Origin: Candidatus Neomicrothrix sp. UBA2974
GTDB taxonomy: Bacteria; Actinomycetota; Acidimicrobiia; Acidimicrobiales; MedAcidi-G1
Reading direction: 5' to 3'
DNA length: 22,189 bases
Assembly (NCBI GenBank): GCA_002348705.1
Contig: DEAU01000005.1
Span: 1-22,189 of the forward strand
Positions 1 to 8,080 of this stretch are shown piece after piece. Numbering within the stretch: position 1 is the stretch's first letter; every line of letters starts with the position of its first letter. The notes beneath the pieces were generated by a model. The model saw only the letters and a program-made list of their open reading frames with translations, ran no database searches and was not told where the DNA came from. A program made the translations under genes and the position numbers.

Positions 1-108
1 TGGTGGGGTTGTGGTTGTGGTTGGAGTTGAGACCGACAGTTCGGTGCCGCTTCCTCCGCAGGCAAAAAGAAGAGAGAGGCAGACTGCTGTCAAGATGTTC
101 CTTTGCAT
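1..108 (-). CDS. Lipoprotein, N-terminal fragment (runs off left edge)
   Basis: The minus strand from position 108 opens with ATG and reads without a stop to base 1. The first residues are MQRNILTAVCLSLLFAC: a short charged start, a hydrophobic core and a lipobox LFAC with the lipidated Cys at residue 17. It continues as GGSGTE and then a Thr/Pro stretch (TPTTTTTPP), the usual flexible linker after the lipid anchor of actinobacterial surface lipoproteins. Such proteins are exported by Sec and anchored in the membrane outer face; many are solute-binding proteins, but the functional domain lies outside this window. No strong ribosome binding site precedes the ATG. It diverges from the acyl-CoA synthetase starting at 233. 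The signal peptide is clear; the function is unknown. Confidence 0.7.
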   Translation of the reverse strand, partial: MQRNILTAVCLSLLFACGGSGTELSVSTPTTTTTPP

Positions 109-232
109 AGTCGCATCAGTTTGCCGGTTCGAATCCTTATATAAAAGGTAAGGGACTTCCCGACGGTGTCGGCTGGGCCTATGGTGCGCGAATCTCTGCA
201 GTGGTTAACCGAATGACGGAGGCCTGAACGCC
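109..232. promoter_or_regulatory. Divergent intergenic region
   Basis: This gap separates the minus-strand lipoprotein from the plus-strand acyl-CoA synthetase, so it should hold both promoters. A TATATAAGG-like AT-rich element lies on the minus strand around 138-148 and could be a -10 box for the lipoprotein, but no convincing -35 box accompanies it. On the plus strand GGAGG at 219-223 serves as the ribosome binding site for the ATG at 233. Confidence 0.3.
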
Positions 233-1813
233 ATGAGCGAGCCGATCTATGACGCACGCACCATTTGGGAACTCTTGGAGCGTCGTGTGGCCGACAGTCC
301 AGACCGTCCATTCCTCATCGATCCTGGCGCTGACGACTCACCGGAGCGGTCAGTTACCTTTGGAGAAGCGAAGATTTGGGCTGAGAGAGTGGCAGCTGGA
401 TTTACTGCCTTGGGCGTCGTTGAGGGCACCCCCGTAACCTGGGTGCTTCCAACAAGGATCGAGACGATCGTCGCCTCACTGGCTCTGTCTCGGATTGGTG
501 CCGTCCAGAACCCGATCATCCACATCTACCGTGACCGTGAAGTGGCCTTCTGTGTCCAGCAGACCGCGGCTGAAATGGTGCTCACCCCCGGTGAGTGGGG
601 TGGCTTTGACTACCGTGGAATGGCCGAGCGTGTCGCCGCTGGCCTTGAACGTCCGCCCTCAGTGCTCGACGCCTACGAGAAACTCCCGGATGCTGACCCG
701 GCAGACCTGCCTCCCATTCCACCTCCAGGTCCAGTTGGCGGCGAGCCAATTCGCTGGATCTATTACACCTCTGGCACGACCTCGGACCCCAAGGGTGTGC
801 TCCATACTGACGCCAGCCTCATGGCCGGGGGTGTCGGCCTAGCTCGTGCGCTTGACATGCGACCATCCGACGTTGGATCTATCGCCTTTCCTTATGCTCA
901 CATCGGCGGTCCCGACTACTTGGTTTGCCTTTTGGCCAATGGCTTTCCTGCGGTGCTGATCGAGAAGTTCGACTTGGAGAATGCCATCAAGGCCTTCCGG
1001 CGTCTCGGGGTGACAATGGCCGGTGGTAGCACCGTCTTTTACACGATGTTCCTCGGCGTCCAGCGTCAACAGCCTGACGAGCCACTCATTCCCACCCTTC
1101 GCCTGCTGTCGGGCGGTGGTGCTCCCAAGCCGCCCGAGGTGTTTTTTGAGGTCAAGTCTGAGATGGGTATCCCGGTCGTCCACGGCTACGGCATGACGGA
1201 GAGCCCAATGATCTGCCAAGGATCTCCGGCCGATACTGATGACCAACTCGCTTACACCGAGGGCCATCCAGTTCACGGCGCCCAGATCACGATCTGTCGT
1301 CCCGACGGGTCTGAGTGTGACCGCGGCGAGGAGGGCGAGGTCCGAATCGCTGGACCGCAACTCTTCAAGGGCTACAAGGACGAGAGACTAGACATCGAAG
1401 CTTTCGACGACCGTGGACGCTTCCGGTCCGGTGACCTCGCAGTTATGCAGACTGATGGCCATGTGACGCTTACCGGCCGACTAAAGGACGTAATAATTCG
1501 CAAAGGGGAGAACATCGCAGCTAAGGAGATCGAGGACGTTTTGTATGCTCATCCGTCGGTGGGAGCTGTTGCGGTTATCGGACTACCTGACATCGAACGA
1601 GGTGAGCGGGTATGCGCGGTGGTCGAGACGGCTGACGGCACTGAGCCTTTAGCGTTCGAAGAGATGGTCAGGGCCTGTGAGGCAGCAGGTCTGATGCGTC
1701 AGAAGGTTCCGGAGCAGTTGGTGCTACACGATGGGCCGTTGCCCCGCAATGCCACCTTGAAGATTCTCAAGTACGAACTGAAGGAAGCGCTAGCCGAGGC
1801 TCCCTGGCCGTAG
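233..1813 (+). CDS. AMP-dependent acyl-CoA synthetase / acid-CoA ligase
   Basis: This 526-residue protein is a complete member of the ANL adenylating superfamily, which activates a carboxylic acid with ATP and joins it to CoA. The phosphate-binding loop is YYTSGTTSDPKGV at residues 177-189. The YGMTESP motif follows, then the hinge region with RSGDLAV and GRLKDVIIRKGENI, where the acyl-adenylate and CoA half-reactions are switched. The C-terminal lysine motif reads ATLKILK rather than the usual TGK, with the catalytic Lys kept. Length is normal for the family. The ATG has GGAGG about ten bases upstream. Substrate cannot be read from sequence; medium-chain, aryl and branched acids are all possible. 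It stands alone, convergent with the crotonase-family gene after it. Confidence 0.88.
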   Translation: MSEPIYDARTIWELLERRVADSPDRPFLIDPGADDSPERSVTFGEAKIWAERVAAGFTALGVVEGTPVTWVLPTRIETIVASLALSRIGAVQNPIIHIYRDREVAFCVQQTAAEMVLTPGEWGGFDYRGMAERVAAGLERPPSVLDAYEKLPDADPADLPPIPPPGPVGGEPIRWIYYTSGTTSDPKGVLHTDASLMAGGVGLARALDMRPSDVGSIAFPYAHIGGPDYLVCLLANGFPAVLIEKFDLENAIKAFRRLGVTMAGGSTVFYTMFLGVQRQQPDEPLIPTLRLLSGGGAPKPPEVFFEVKSEMGIPVVHGYGMTESPMICQGSPADTDDQLAYTEGHPVHGAQITICRPDGSECDRGEEGEVRIAGPQLFKGYKDERLDIEAFDDRGRFRSGDLAVMQTDGHVTLTGRLKDVIIRKGENIAAKEIEDVLYAHPSVGAVAVIGLPDIERGERVCAVVETADGTEPLAFEEMVRACEAAGLMRQKVPEQLVLHDGPLPRNATLKILKYELKEALAEAPWP

Positions 1814-1841
1814 GACTGGGGCGGTCAGTTTGCCTAGTAGT

Positions 1842-2636
1842 TCAGGCACCAATGAAGTTTCCAGCCCGTCGCTCCCGGAAGGCGGCTACACCTTCAGAGG
1901 CATCGGCTGTCGACGCGAGACGCGTCTGGGTCGGACCGAGAGCAGCGATGCACGCTTCCTCGCCGTCGCGGATATAGCGGGCCGACGATTCCTTGGTGGC
2001 TTGGACGGCCAGCGGCGCATTTGTACAGATCACCTCTGCGATTTCGATAGCCCGTTCGAGTTGAGTCCCGGCCGGCACGACCTCCTGGACCAGGCCGATT
2101 CGTCGGGCTTCGCTAGCGTCGAACTCATCAGAGGTAAGTAGGTGGTACATGGCGTTACCCCAGCCGCCTCGGTCCACAAAGCGCATTGTCGCCCCGCCGG
2201 TGGCATGGATGCCTCGAAGCGGTTCCAACTGGGAGAATCGGCAGTTGTCGGCGGCCACGACGATGTCGCCGGCAAGCATTAGCTCAATACCCAAGGTGAA
2301 CGTAACCCCCTGCACGGCGGTCACAATCGGCTTGCTGCAGCGCCTACCAAGGGCCATCGGATCGACACGTTCGTTGGTTGTGGTTCGACGGCCCTCCTTC
2401 ATTCCCTCATGGAACTTCGGAAGGTCAAGACCGGCTGTGAAGTGGTCTCCATGGCCAAAAAGTACTGCACACCACAGGTTGTCTTCGGCGTCAAGGCGTT
2501 CGAAGGCGGCCACTAGTTGGCGGCCCATCTGCGGTGTATAGCCGTTCATCTTTGCCGGCCGGTCGAGACCGATTAGAAGGATGTGACCTCGTACCTCTGT
2601 AGTAATCCTGCCATCAGCTGGATCATGCTCAGTCAT
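1842..2636 (-). CDS. Enoyl-CoA hydratase/isomerase (crotonase) family protein
   Basis: A 264-residue crotonase-fold protein. The two oxyanion-hole segments are visible: FTAGLDL (residues 66-72) and VQGVTFTLGIEL (108-119). In rat enoyl-CoA hydratase two glutamates, Glu144 and Glu164, carry out hydration. The first is kept here (FSQLEPLRG, Glu138), but the second aligns without gaps to Tyr164 (NAMYHLL). A standard hydratase role is therefore doubtful, and an isomerase, thioesterase-like or other crotonase reaction is as likely. An in-frame ATG exists seven codons upstream (2657), but GAGGAGG at 2642-2648 sits five bases before the ATG at 2636, so I chose the shorter form. It is the last of six minus-strand genes, 61 bases after the MGMT-like gene. 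Confidence 0.85.
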   Translation of the reverse strand: MTEHDPADGRITTEVRGHILLIGLDRPAKMNGYTPQMGRQLVAAFERLDAEDNLWCAVLFGHGDHFTAGLDLPKFHEGMKEGRRTTTNERVDPMALGRRCSKPIVTAVQGVTFTLGIELMLAGDIVVAADNCRFSQLEPLRGIHATGGATMRFVDRGGWGNAMYHLLTSDEFDASEARRIGLVQEVVPAGTQLERAIEIAEVICTNAPLAVQATKESSARYIRDGEEACIAALGPTQTRLASTADASEGVAAFRERRAGNFIGA

Positions 2637-2697
2637 AGTGTCCTCCTCATCAATCATCTGACTCGAGTTTGGACGACGGACAGGGGGAGTTGATGGA

Positions 2698-3240
2698 TCA
2701 GGCGGCGGCGCGGACCGCCTCGCGCTCCAATAAGCGTTCCTTTATCGGCAGTCCGAATGCGTAGCCCCCCAGACTCCCATCCGTTCGAAGTACCCGGTGG
2801 CAAGGGATGAGTACCGGGATGGGGTTAGCGCCCAGAGCGGCCCCGACGGCCCGCACAGCGTTGGGGCGGTGGACGGCCTTGGCGAGGTCAGCGTATGTCA
2901 TGGTCGTACCCGGCGGAATAGCTAGGCAAGCCTGCCAGACGGCGACCTGGAAGGGTGTGCCTCCCCGTAGGTCAAAAGTCAGTGAACTGCGATCTCCTGT
3001 GTTGAAGGAGTGCTCAATGGCGTCGAAGAGGTCGTCTGGCATTCGCTCGGTCCGCGCGGCACCACGGCCCGTGCGGTCGTGGTGTTCTTCGCGGAATCGA
3101 GCAAAGGTGGTCAGGTTCGCGAAGGCTGCCCCCGAGATGCCATGATCGTTGTAGGCCACCCAGAGGCCTCCGATCGGTCCAGCGATCTTCGCGATCTCGT
3201 CGACGGGTTGCCCGCCGACCTCCTCCTCGGTGCCGCTCAT
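2698..3240 (-). CDS. ogt: Methylated-DNA--protein-cysteine methyltransferase (MGMT/Ogt)
   Basis: A 180-residue suicide repair protein that moves the methyl group from O6-methylguanine in DNA onto its own cysteine. The active-site motif LIPCHRVLRTDGSLGGYA is intact, with the acceptor Cys in PCHRV. Upstream, VAVWQACLAIPPGTTMTYADLAKAV matches the winged-helix DNA-binding part of the family (typically F..VW..L..IP.G...Y..lA). Length fits Ogt-type proteins without a fused Ada domain. An earlier in-frame ATG exists at 3288, but AGGGGG at 3247-3252 lies six bases before the ATG at 3240, so that start is preferred. It acts in the cytoplasm on DNA and sits between the stress protein and crotonase genes. 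Confidence 0.92.
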   Translation of the reverse strand: MSGTEEEVGGQPVDEIAKIAGPIGGLWVAYNDHGISGAAFANLTTFARFREEHHDRTGRGAARTERMPDDLFDAIEHSFNTGDRSSLTFDLRGGTPFQVAVWQACLAIPPGTTMTYADLAKAVHRPNAVRAVGAALGANPIPVLIPCHRVLRTDGSLGGYAFGLPIKERLLEREAVRAAA

Positions 3241-3378
3241 GCAGGTCCCCCTATGGACTTTGACTGTGTTACTACCACTCTCGCGCAAAAAGTTGTGAAG
3301 CGCATCACACCGGAGAAAAATTACGCAGAATCTATTTTCTCATCTCGACGGGGAAGCCCGGAGTGTGGAAAGGGTGAC

Positions 3379-3843
3379 TCAATCCGTTTCGAGACCCGAG
3401 CGGACGATGACCAGCGGGCAGGGGCTGTGGTGGGCGATGGCCTGGCTGACTGAACCGAGGCGAAGGCCGGCGAACCCGCCTCGTCCGCGGTTGCCGACTA
3501 CCAGCATGGTGGCACCCTCAGCCACCGTCATGAGCGTGTCAGCTGGCCTCCCCTTTCGGAGGATCCGACGAATTTCGACGTCGCCGCCATACGCGGACGC
3601 TGCGGCTGCCGAGTCGACCACCTCGCTTTGCATCTTCTCTACCTCGGCTGCCAAGTCAAAGGAGTCCAGCGGAACATAACCTAGATCGGGCGCTGCTGGA
3701 ACGTAGGTGGGGGAGTAGCAGGTGACGACTTCGACGATGGCACCGCGGTGGTGGGCTTCTTCAATGGCCCAAATCAGGGCTTCTCGGGCGTAACCAGAGC
3801 CTTCGACTCCAACGACGATCCGTCGCACGACTCCGTCGCTCAT
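3379..3843 (-). CDS. Universal stress protein (UspA family), ATP-binding type
   Basis: A 154-residue single-domain universal stress protein. The N-terminal strand RIVVGVEGSG and the C-terminal ATP motif G-2x-G-9x-GS (from VVGNRGRGG to LGSVSQAIA), followed by CPLVIVR, are the hallmarks of the nucleotide-binding subgroup. These small cytoplasmic proteins bind ATP and help cells survive starvation or oxidative stress, although their exact partners are usually unknown. Translation probably starts at the ATG at 3843. The minus strand carries a run of nine G directly upstream (plus-strand C run at 3849-3857) that supplies the ribosome binding site. It lies 85 bases downstream of carD, another stress-linked gene, in the same direction. 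Confidence 0.92.
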   Translation of the reverse strand: MSDGVVRRIVVGVEGSGYAREALIWAIEEAHHRGAIVEVVTCYSPTYVPAAPDLGYVPLDSFDLAAEVEKMQSEVVDSAAAASAYGGDVEIRRILRKGRPADTLMTVAEGATMLVVGNRGRGGFAGLRLGSVSQAIAHHSPCPLVIVRSGLETD

Positions 3844-3928
3844 CTGGACCCCCCCCCTTCTGGCCGCTCTTTGACGAGATTCTAGGTCAGGCTTCTTTGA
3901 CGTGTAAGGGGTCCAATTCCGGGACTAG

Positions 3929-4405
3929 TCAGGACAGGGCGTCCTCAACCTTGGCCAGAGCTTTTTCCTCAGGCGTGCTCAACGCAAACGCCAACTCAGA
4001 GACGAGCACGTTAAGGGCCTTGGTGTAAAGAGTTTTTTCGCCGGCCGACAGGCCCTTAGCTTGATCGCGCAGGGCGAGGTTTCGGACCACCTCGGCCACC
4101 TGGTAAACGTCTCCGCTCTTCAGTTTTTCCTGATGGTTCTTGAAGCGCCGGGACCAGTTGGCTGGTTCACGGATATCCCGCTTCTGGAGCACCTCAAAGA
4201 GATCGCCGACATCCTCCTTGTCGATTGGCCAACGCATGCCAACTTCCTCGACGTTGTCGACTGGCACCGACAGGGTGAGGTCTCCGTGAGCCATTTCGAG
4301 CACCAGGTACTCCCTAGTCGTTCCGAAGGCCTTCTTCTTTTCCTTCTTCCGGACCACAGCTGCACCATGGTGCGGATAGACGACTTTGTCGCCGGGCTTG
4401 AACAT
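3929..4405 (-). CDS. carD: CarD-family RNA polymerase-binding transcription regulator
   Basis: A 158-residue CarD protein, the family's usual size. Residues 1-55 (MFKPGDKVVYPHHGAAVV onward) form the Tudor-like domain that binds the RNA polymerase beta subunit. The helical C-terminal part contains PANWSRRFK, whose Trp matches the residue that wedges into the promoter minor groove in mycobacterial CarD. CarD stabilises open complexes at many promoters, including rRNA promoters, and is essential in mycobacteria. An upstream in-frame ATG (4474) would add 23 unrelated residues. GGAGG at 4413-4417, seven bases before the ATG at 4405, supports the shorter start. It is preceded by an unknown conserved-looking gene and followed by a universal stress gene. 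The ispD/ispF genes that often follow carD are not here. Confidence 0.93.
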   Translation of the reverse strand: MFKPGDKVVYPHHGAAVVRKKEKKKAFGTTREYLVLEMAHGDLTLSVPVDNVEEVGMRWPIDKEDVGDLFEVLQKRDIREPANWSRRFKNHQEKLKSGDVYQVAEVVRNLALRDQAKGLSAGEKTLYTKALNVLVSELAFALSTPEEKALAKVEDALS

Positions 4406-4504
4406 TGATAGGCCTCCGGGGCGTTTGGATGACCACTCAGGATATCGGCGAGTGCCCGTCGAAGCAGAGATCAAATGATCCCTAAGGAACTGTAGTGGCC
4501 AGCG

Positions 4505-4882
4505 TCAGGTGCCGAATCGGGTCCGGGCGGCTCGACTTCTTTCTAGGAGGTGCTCTGGAACGCCAAATCTGTTGCCCGAGGCACCGCCGTCACCGTCGCC
4601 GTCGCCTATAGCTGCATCCGCGGGAATCTCGGCTTCCAAACGTTTGCCTTCGTCCCGGTCATAGCGAAAGGCATCCCAATCGGACTCGTGGCAGATCTGC
4701 TCGTGTCCGACTTGTCCAAGGCGGACTCCGTTCTCAAAGTCGACCCAGTACCGGTACCAAGAAACGCCGTTTGCAACACGAACCTTGCCTACCGTGCCCT
4801 CAGGGACGCCTGGAAGGTCAACAGTGGCGACGACCATCTTGTAGCGCTTGATGGGAAGTGTGCGGTCGATTGTCTTGGGCAT
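4505..4882 (-). CDS. Unknown 125-residue protein between proS and carD
   Basis: I do not recognise the family. The N-terminal half looks like a compact beta domain: VVATVDLPGVPEGTVGKV, then VSWYRYWVDFENGVRLGQVG. The pattern (GVP.GT.GKV followed by W..YWV.FENG) resembles small KOW/SH3-like barrels that bind RNA or protein. The C-terminal third is acidic and glycine-rich (DGDGDGG), then basic (LLERSRAARTRFGT). There is no signal peptide or membrane segment, so it is probably cytoplasmic. It lies 74 bases after proS and 99 before carD on the same strand. Codon pattern and GC resemble its neighbours, which favours a real gene, and the opposite-strand reading frame here is a shadow. No strong ribosome binding site is seen before ATG 4882. 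Confidence 0.72.
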   Translation of the reverse strand: MPKTIDRTLPIKRYKMVVATVDLPGVPEGTVGKVRVANGVSWYRYWVDFENGVRLGQVGHEQICHESDWDAFRYDRDEGKRLEAEIPADAAIGDGDGDGGASGNRFGVPEHLLERSRAARTRFGT

Positions 4883-4956
4883 CGGAGTCTTGGCTTTCGG
4901 TGACGGCGCATTGAGGGCGTCTGGGAGGTATTTTCGCGAGGCGAGACGGCTGAACG

Positions 4957-6672
4957 CTACCGGTTCGCGGCCCGTCCGGCTGTTACTGCGTTGACCACAT
5001 AGGCGGCCACCTCTTTGAGTGGAACGTTGGTCTGCTCGCCAGTCTTCCGACTCGAGACTTCAAGGGTTTCGGATTCCAAGCCCCGCGACCCGATCGTAAC
5101 CCGCAGGGGTATACCCACCAGTTCAGCATCGGCGAACTTCACGCCTGCTCGCCCATCCCGGTCGTCCAACAGGACATCAATACCAGCACCCCTTAGCTCT
5201 TCGTAGAGGCTTTCGGCCACGGCCATTGATTCGGCGTGGTCGACCTTTGCGACAGTCAGCACCACTTCGTAGGGAGCGATGGCCATTGGCCACACGAGAC
5301 CATTGTCGTCGTGGTGAGTTTCAGCCACTGTGGCCATAGCCCTGCCGACTCCGATGCCGTACGAGCCCATGGTGGGAACACGACTGACGCCCTCGGCGTC
5401 CAGCACCGAGACGCCCATCGCCTCGGAGTACTTTCGACCGAGTTTGAAGATGTGACCAGCCTCGATAAATCTGGCCACGCTCAATGGCTCTCCACACGAG
5501 GCACACGCCTCGCCGTCGAGGATTCCCCTGACATCTACCCAGGTGTCGACCCGGACGTCCCGTTCGACGTCAACGCCCTGCAGGTGGAAGTCGTCTTCGT
5601 TGGCACCGGTTGTCATGCCCGAGCGGCCGCGTAGTGCTTCGTCAGCGTAGATGGGGAGGGTATCGACGCCCACCGCGCCGAGGCTGCCCGGCGATGCTCC
5701 GAGAGCGTCTCGAATCTCATCAGCTTCAGCGGGGACGACTTCGTTGGCACCGGTTGCATCGGCGAATTTCTGTTCTAGGAACGGGTGGTCGCCCCGCAGG
5801 AGAATCAGTGCAAGTTCGCCATCTATTCGATATACGAGGGTCTTTATTTGGTGGATAGGCGGGTGCCCCAACTCGGCCAGAGCATTGATGGTGCGAATCC
5901 CGGGAGTGGGGAAAGACTCAGGAATGTCGCTTGATGGTCGGTTTTCGACCATCTCCAGAGCGGCGGTCGCCCGCTCCACGTTGGCGGCGTAGCCACAGCC
6001 GCCGCACAGGGCCACGTCGTCTTCGCCGGCATCGGACTCAACCATGAATTCGATCGAGGCGCTTCCGCCCATGGCGCCTGACGAGGCTTCGACGGGTACA
6101 GCGTCTAGGTCGAGGCGCCGAAAGATCCTTAGATAGGCGGCATGGTGAAGTTGGAACGAACGGTCGAGACCTTCATCGTCCAAGTCGAACGAGTAAGAGT
6201 CCTTCATCGCGAATTCTCGGACCCGCAGGAGGCCCGACTTCGGTCGAGGCTCATCGCGGAACTTCCACTGGATCTGGTACCAGAGTTGTGGCAGGTCCCG
6301 GTAGGAGTTGAGCTCCAGCGACAGTGTTGCGAAGACCTCTTCGTGGGTCATGCCTAGGGCAAACTCTCCACCCTTCCGGTCGGTGAGACGAAACATCTCG
6401 TCTCCCATTGAGGTCCATCGTCCCGATGTCTGCCAAACGGACGCAGCATGCATAGCTGGGAGCAGAAACTCCTGTGCGCCGATTGCGTCCATCTCCTGAC
6501 GGACGACTTCAGCAACCTTCTGGTGAACGCGCCAACCCAAGGGAAGCATTGAGTAGTGCCCGGACTGGAGTTGGCGTATGAAGCCACCGCGCACCAGCAG
6601 ACGGTGACTGGCCGCCTCAGCTTCGGCTGGGGCATCGCGCAATGTTGGGATGAAGAGGGAAGACCAGCGCAC
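4957..6672 (-). CDS. proS: Prolyl-tRNA synthetase (bacterial type with INS editing domain)
   Basis: A complete 571-residue class II synthetase that charges tRNA-Pro. Class II motif 1 lies around residues 29-65. Motif 2 is WKFRDEPRPKSGLLRVREF (136-154) followed by MKDSYSFD, and motif 3 is GSYGIGVGRAM (437-447). Between motifs 2 and 3 sits the bacterial INS domain (about 230-390), which deacylates Ala-tRNA-Pro; its HQIKTLVY segment with Lys277 is the editing signature. Two CxxC pairs (223/226 and 390/393) flank that domain and could bind a metal. The anticodon-binding domain ends the protein. The start is GTG at 6672, with CAGGAG at 6681-6686 eight bases upstream. It heads the minus-strand gene row and diverges from the acyl-CoA dehydrogenase gene. 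Confidence 0.97.
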   Translation of the reverse strand: MRWSSLFIPTLRDAPAEAEAASHRLLVRGGFIRQLQSGHYSMLPLGWRVHQKVAEVVRQEMDAIGAQEFLLPAMHAASVWQTSGRWTSMGDEMFRLTDRKGGEFALGMTHEEVFATLSLELNSYRDLPQLWYQIQWKFRDEPRPKSGLLRVREFAMKDSYSFDLDDEGLDRSFQLHHAAYLRIFRRLDLDAVPVEASSGAMGGSASIEFMVESDAGEDDVALCGGCGYAANVERATAALEMVENRPSSDIPESFPTPGIRTINALAELGHPPIHQIKTLVYRIDGELALILLRGDHPFLEQKFADATGANEVVPAEADEIRDALGASPGSLGAVGVDTLPIYADEALRGRSGMTTGANEDDFHLQGVDVERDVRVDTWVDVRGILDGEACASCGEPLSVARFIEAGHIFKLGRKYSEAMGVSVLDAEGVSRVPTMGSYGIGVGRAMATVAETHHDDNGLVWPMAIAPYEVVLTVAKVDHAESMAVAESLYEELRGAGIDVLLDDRDGRAGVKFADAELVGIPLRVTIGSRGLESETLEVSSRKTGEQTNVPLKEVAAYVVNAVTAGRAANR

Positions 6673-6695
6673 CGGGCGGGCTCCTGAGTATTGGG

Positions 6696-6724
6696 TCGGT
6701 AGTGGTTATTAACCACCCTACCGA
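6696..6724 (-). promoter_or_regulatory. Inverted repeat in the proS leader / divergent promoter region
   Basis: An imperfect inverted repeat lies 24-52 bases upstream of the proS start. The outer arms are TCGGTAG and CTACCGA, the inner arms TGGTT and AACCA, with a 3-base loop and one 2-base bulge, giving twelve pairs. It may be a leader hairpin for proS or an operator shared with the divergent acyl-CoA dehydrogenase. There is no U-tract, so a terminator is unlikely. I see no T-box features. Confidence 0.4.
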
Positions 6725-6808
6725 TGTCGGTCCACGGCATTTGGCGTGTTTAGGGACTGCGCACCCCAGTGGGTTAGCCGGTGAGACACCATATGCCAGA
6801 CTTCAGCC

Positions 6809-8080
6809 ATGACCGACACCCTTGATTCGGTGACTGCCGAAGGAACTCCCGCTGAGGTCAGAGCTGAACTCGATGCTTGGCTGGAGCAGAACTGGAATCC
6901 CAAGCTGACGGTCGCCGAGTGGTGGCAGCGGCTCAAAGAGGGACGGTGGACTTCTCCAGCGCTGCCTATCGAAGCCGGTGGTCGTGGGTATGGCCGAGAC
7001 CTGACTTCTGCGGTGTCGATCGGTCTTGCCGACGCGAATGTGGTCGGTCCACCGACCGGTTTGGGTCTGATGCTGGCCGCTCCGACCATCGCTGTGCACG
7101 GCACCCCCGAGCAGGTCAGACGGTATGTTCCGGAGATCCTCGACGGAACTGTCTCTTGGTGCCAGCTGTTTTCTGAACCTGGTGCCGGTTCCGACCTTGC
7201 CGGACTGCAGGCGCGGGCCGTTCGAGATGGCGACGAGTGGGTTATCACCGGTCAGAAGGTATGGACCTCGGGCGGCCACTTGGCTCAGAAGGGCATGTTG
7301 CTTGCTCGTACTGACGTGGACGCTCCCAAACACCAAGGAATCACCTACTTTGCCATTGACATGGAACAGCTGGGGATTGAAGTTAGGCCGCTGAGGGAGA
7401 TGACCGGACATGCCCTCTTCAACGAGGTCTTTCTCGACGAAGCTCGGGTGCCTCACGAAGCAATCATCGGAGGACCGGGGGCTGGTTGGGCAGTAGCGAA
7501 CACCACCTTGGCTTTTGAAAGGGCCAGCCTTGGCGGTGGCGGGAGACAACCGATCTCTGTTTCTCCTGGCCCAAAGGCTGGACAGATGCAGAGCCGGGCT
7601 GGGGACTACACCGAGCGGGTTGATGAAGGCTCGGATGGCGACGGCGGGCGCGGTATGCAGACCTCAGCGCTCATCGCCTTGGCTCGCCGGTGCGGCAAGT
7701 CCGATGACTTGATAGTTCGTCAGGAGATCGTGAAATTGCATGTTCTTGGAGAGGTAAATCGTTTGAACATGCGTCGGGCAAAGTCGGGTGGTAGCCGTCA
7801 TGGAGGAGAGGGCAACATGGCCAAACTGGCCATGAGCGAGCTGGTCCGGCGGAGCCGTGACGTCGGCAATTTGATTATTGGCGCTGATGGAATGCTCGTA
7901 TCGCATGACAGTGCCACCGGTGGTCTTGTCCAAGAGGTCACGACGTTCAGTCCGGCGCCCGCTATCTACGGTGGGACCGACCAGGTGCAGCGGAACATTA
8001 TTGGCGAACGCGTTCTCGGCCTCCCCAAGGAACCCGGTCCTGCGAAGGACACCCCTTTTCGGGATTTGCTCCAGAACTAG
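6809..8080 (+). CDS. Acyl-CoA dehydrogenase (FadE-like)
   Basis: A 423-residue flavoprotein that would oxidise an acyl-CoA to the 2,3-enoyl-CoA and pass electrons to ETF. The family signature FSEPGAGSDLAGL is at 121-133, followed by WVITGQKVWTSGG, the FAD and substrate strand. The C-terminus carries IYGGTDQVQRNIIGERVLGLP (386-406). In medium-chain dehydrogenases the catalytic Glu sits in YEGT; here that position is Gly, as in many actinobacterial FadE proteins. The base must therefore lie elsewhere, as in isovaleryl or long-chain types, or be supplied by a partner subunit. A Gly-rich, charged insertion of about 45 residues (237-283) makes it longer than the usual 380-400. No clear ribosome binding site precedes ATG 6809. 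Confidence 0.9.
   Translation: MTDTLDSVTAEGTPAEVRAELDAWLEQNWNPKLTVAEWWQRLKEGRWTSPALPIEAGGRGYGRDLTSAVSIGLADANVVGPPTGLGLMLAAPTIAVHGTPEQVRRYVPEILDGTVSWCQLFSEPGAGSDLAGLQARAVRDGDEWVITGQKVWTSGGHLAQKGMLLARTDVDAPKHQGITYFAIDMEQLGIEVRPLREMTGHALFNEVFLDEARVPHEAIIGGPGAGWAVANTTLAFERASLGGGGRQPISVSPGPKAGQMQSRAGDYTERVDEGSDGDGGRGMQTSALIALARRCGKSDDLIVRQEIVKLHVLGEVNRLNMRRAKSGGSRHGGEGNMAKLAMSELVRRSRDVGNLIIGADGMLVSHDSATGGLVQEVTTFSPAPAIYGGTDQVQRNIIGERVLGLPKEPGPAKDTPFRDLLQN

Noticed and set aside
126..136. GGTTCGAATCC resembles a tRNA T-loop
   Set aside because: The flanking five bases do not form a T-stem (only two pairs), and no acceptor, D or anticodon arm can be built around it.
6803..7549. Long minus-strand open frame opposite the acyl-CoA dehydrogenase
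   Set aside because: It is the shadow of a clearly conserved plus-strand gene and has no recognisable motifs.
8077..8080. Shared CTAG of two convergent stop codons
   Set aside because: A four-base tail-to-tail overlap is common in compact genomes and needs no special explanation.
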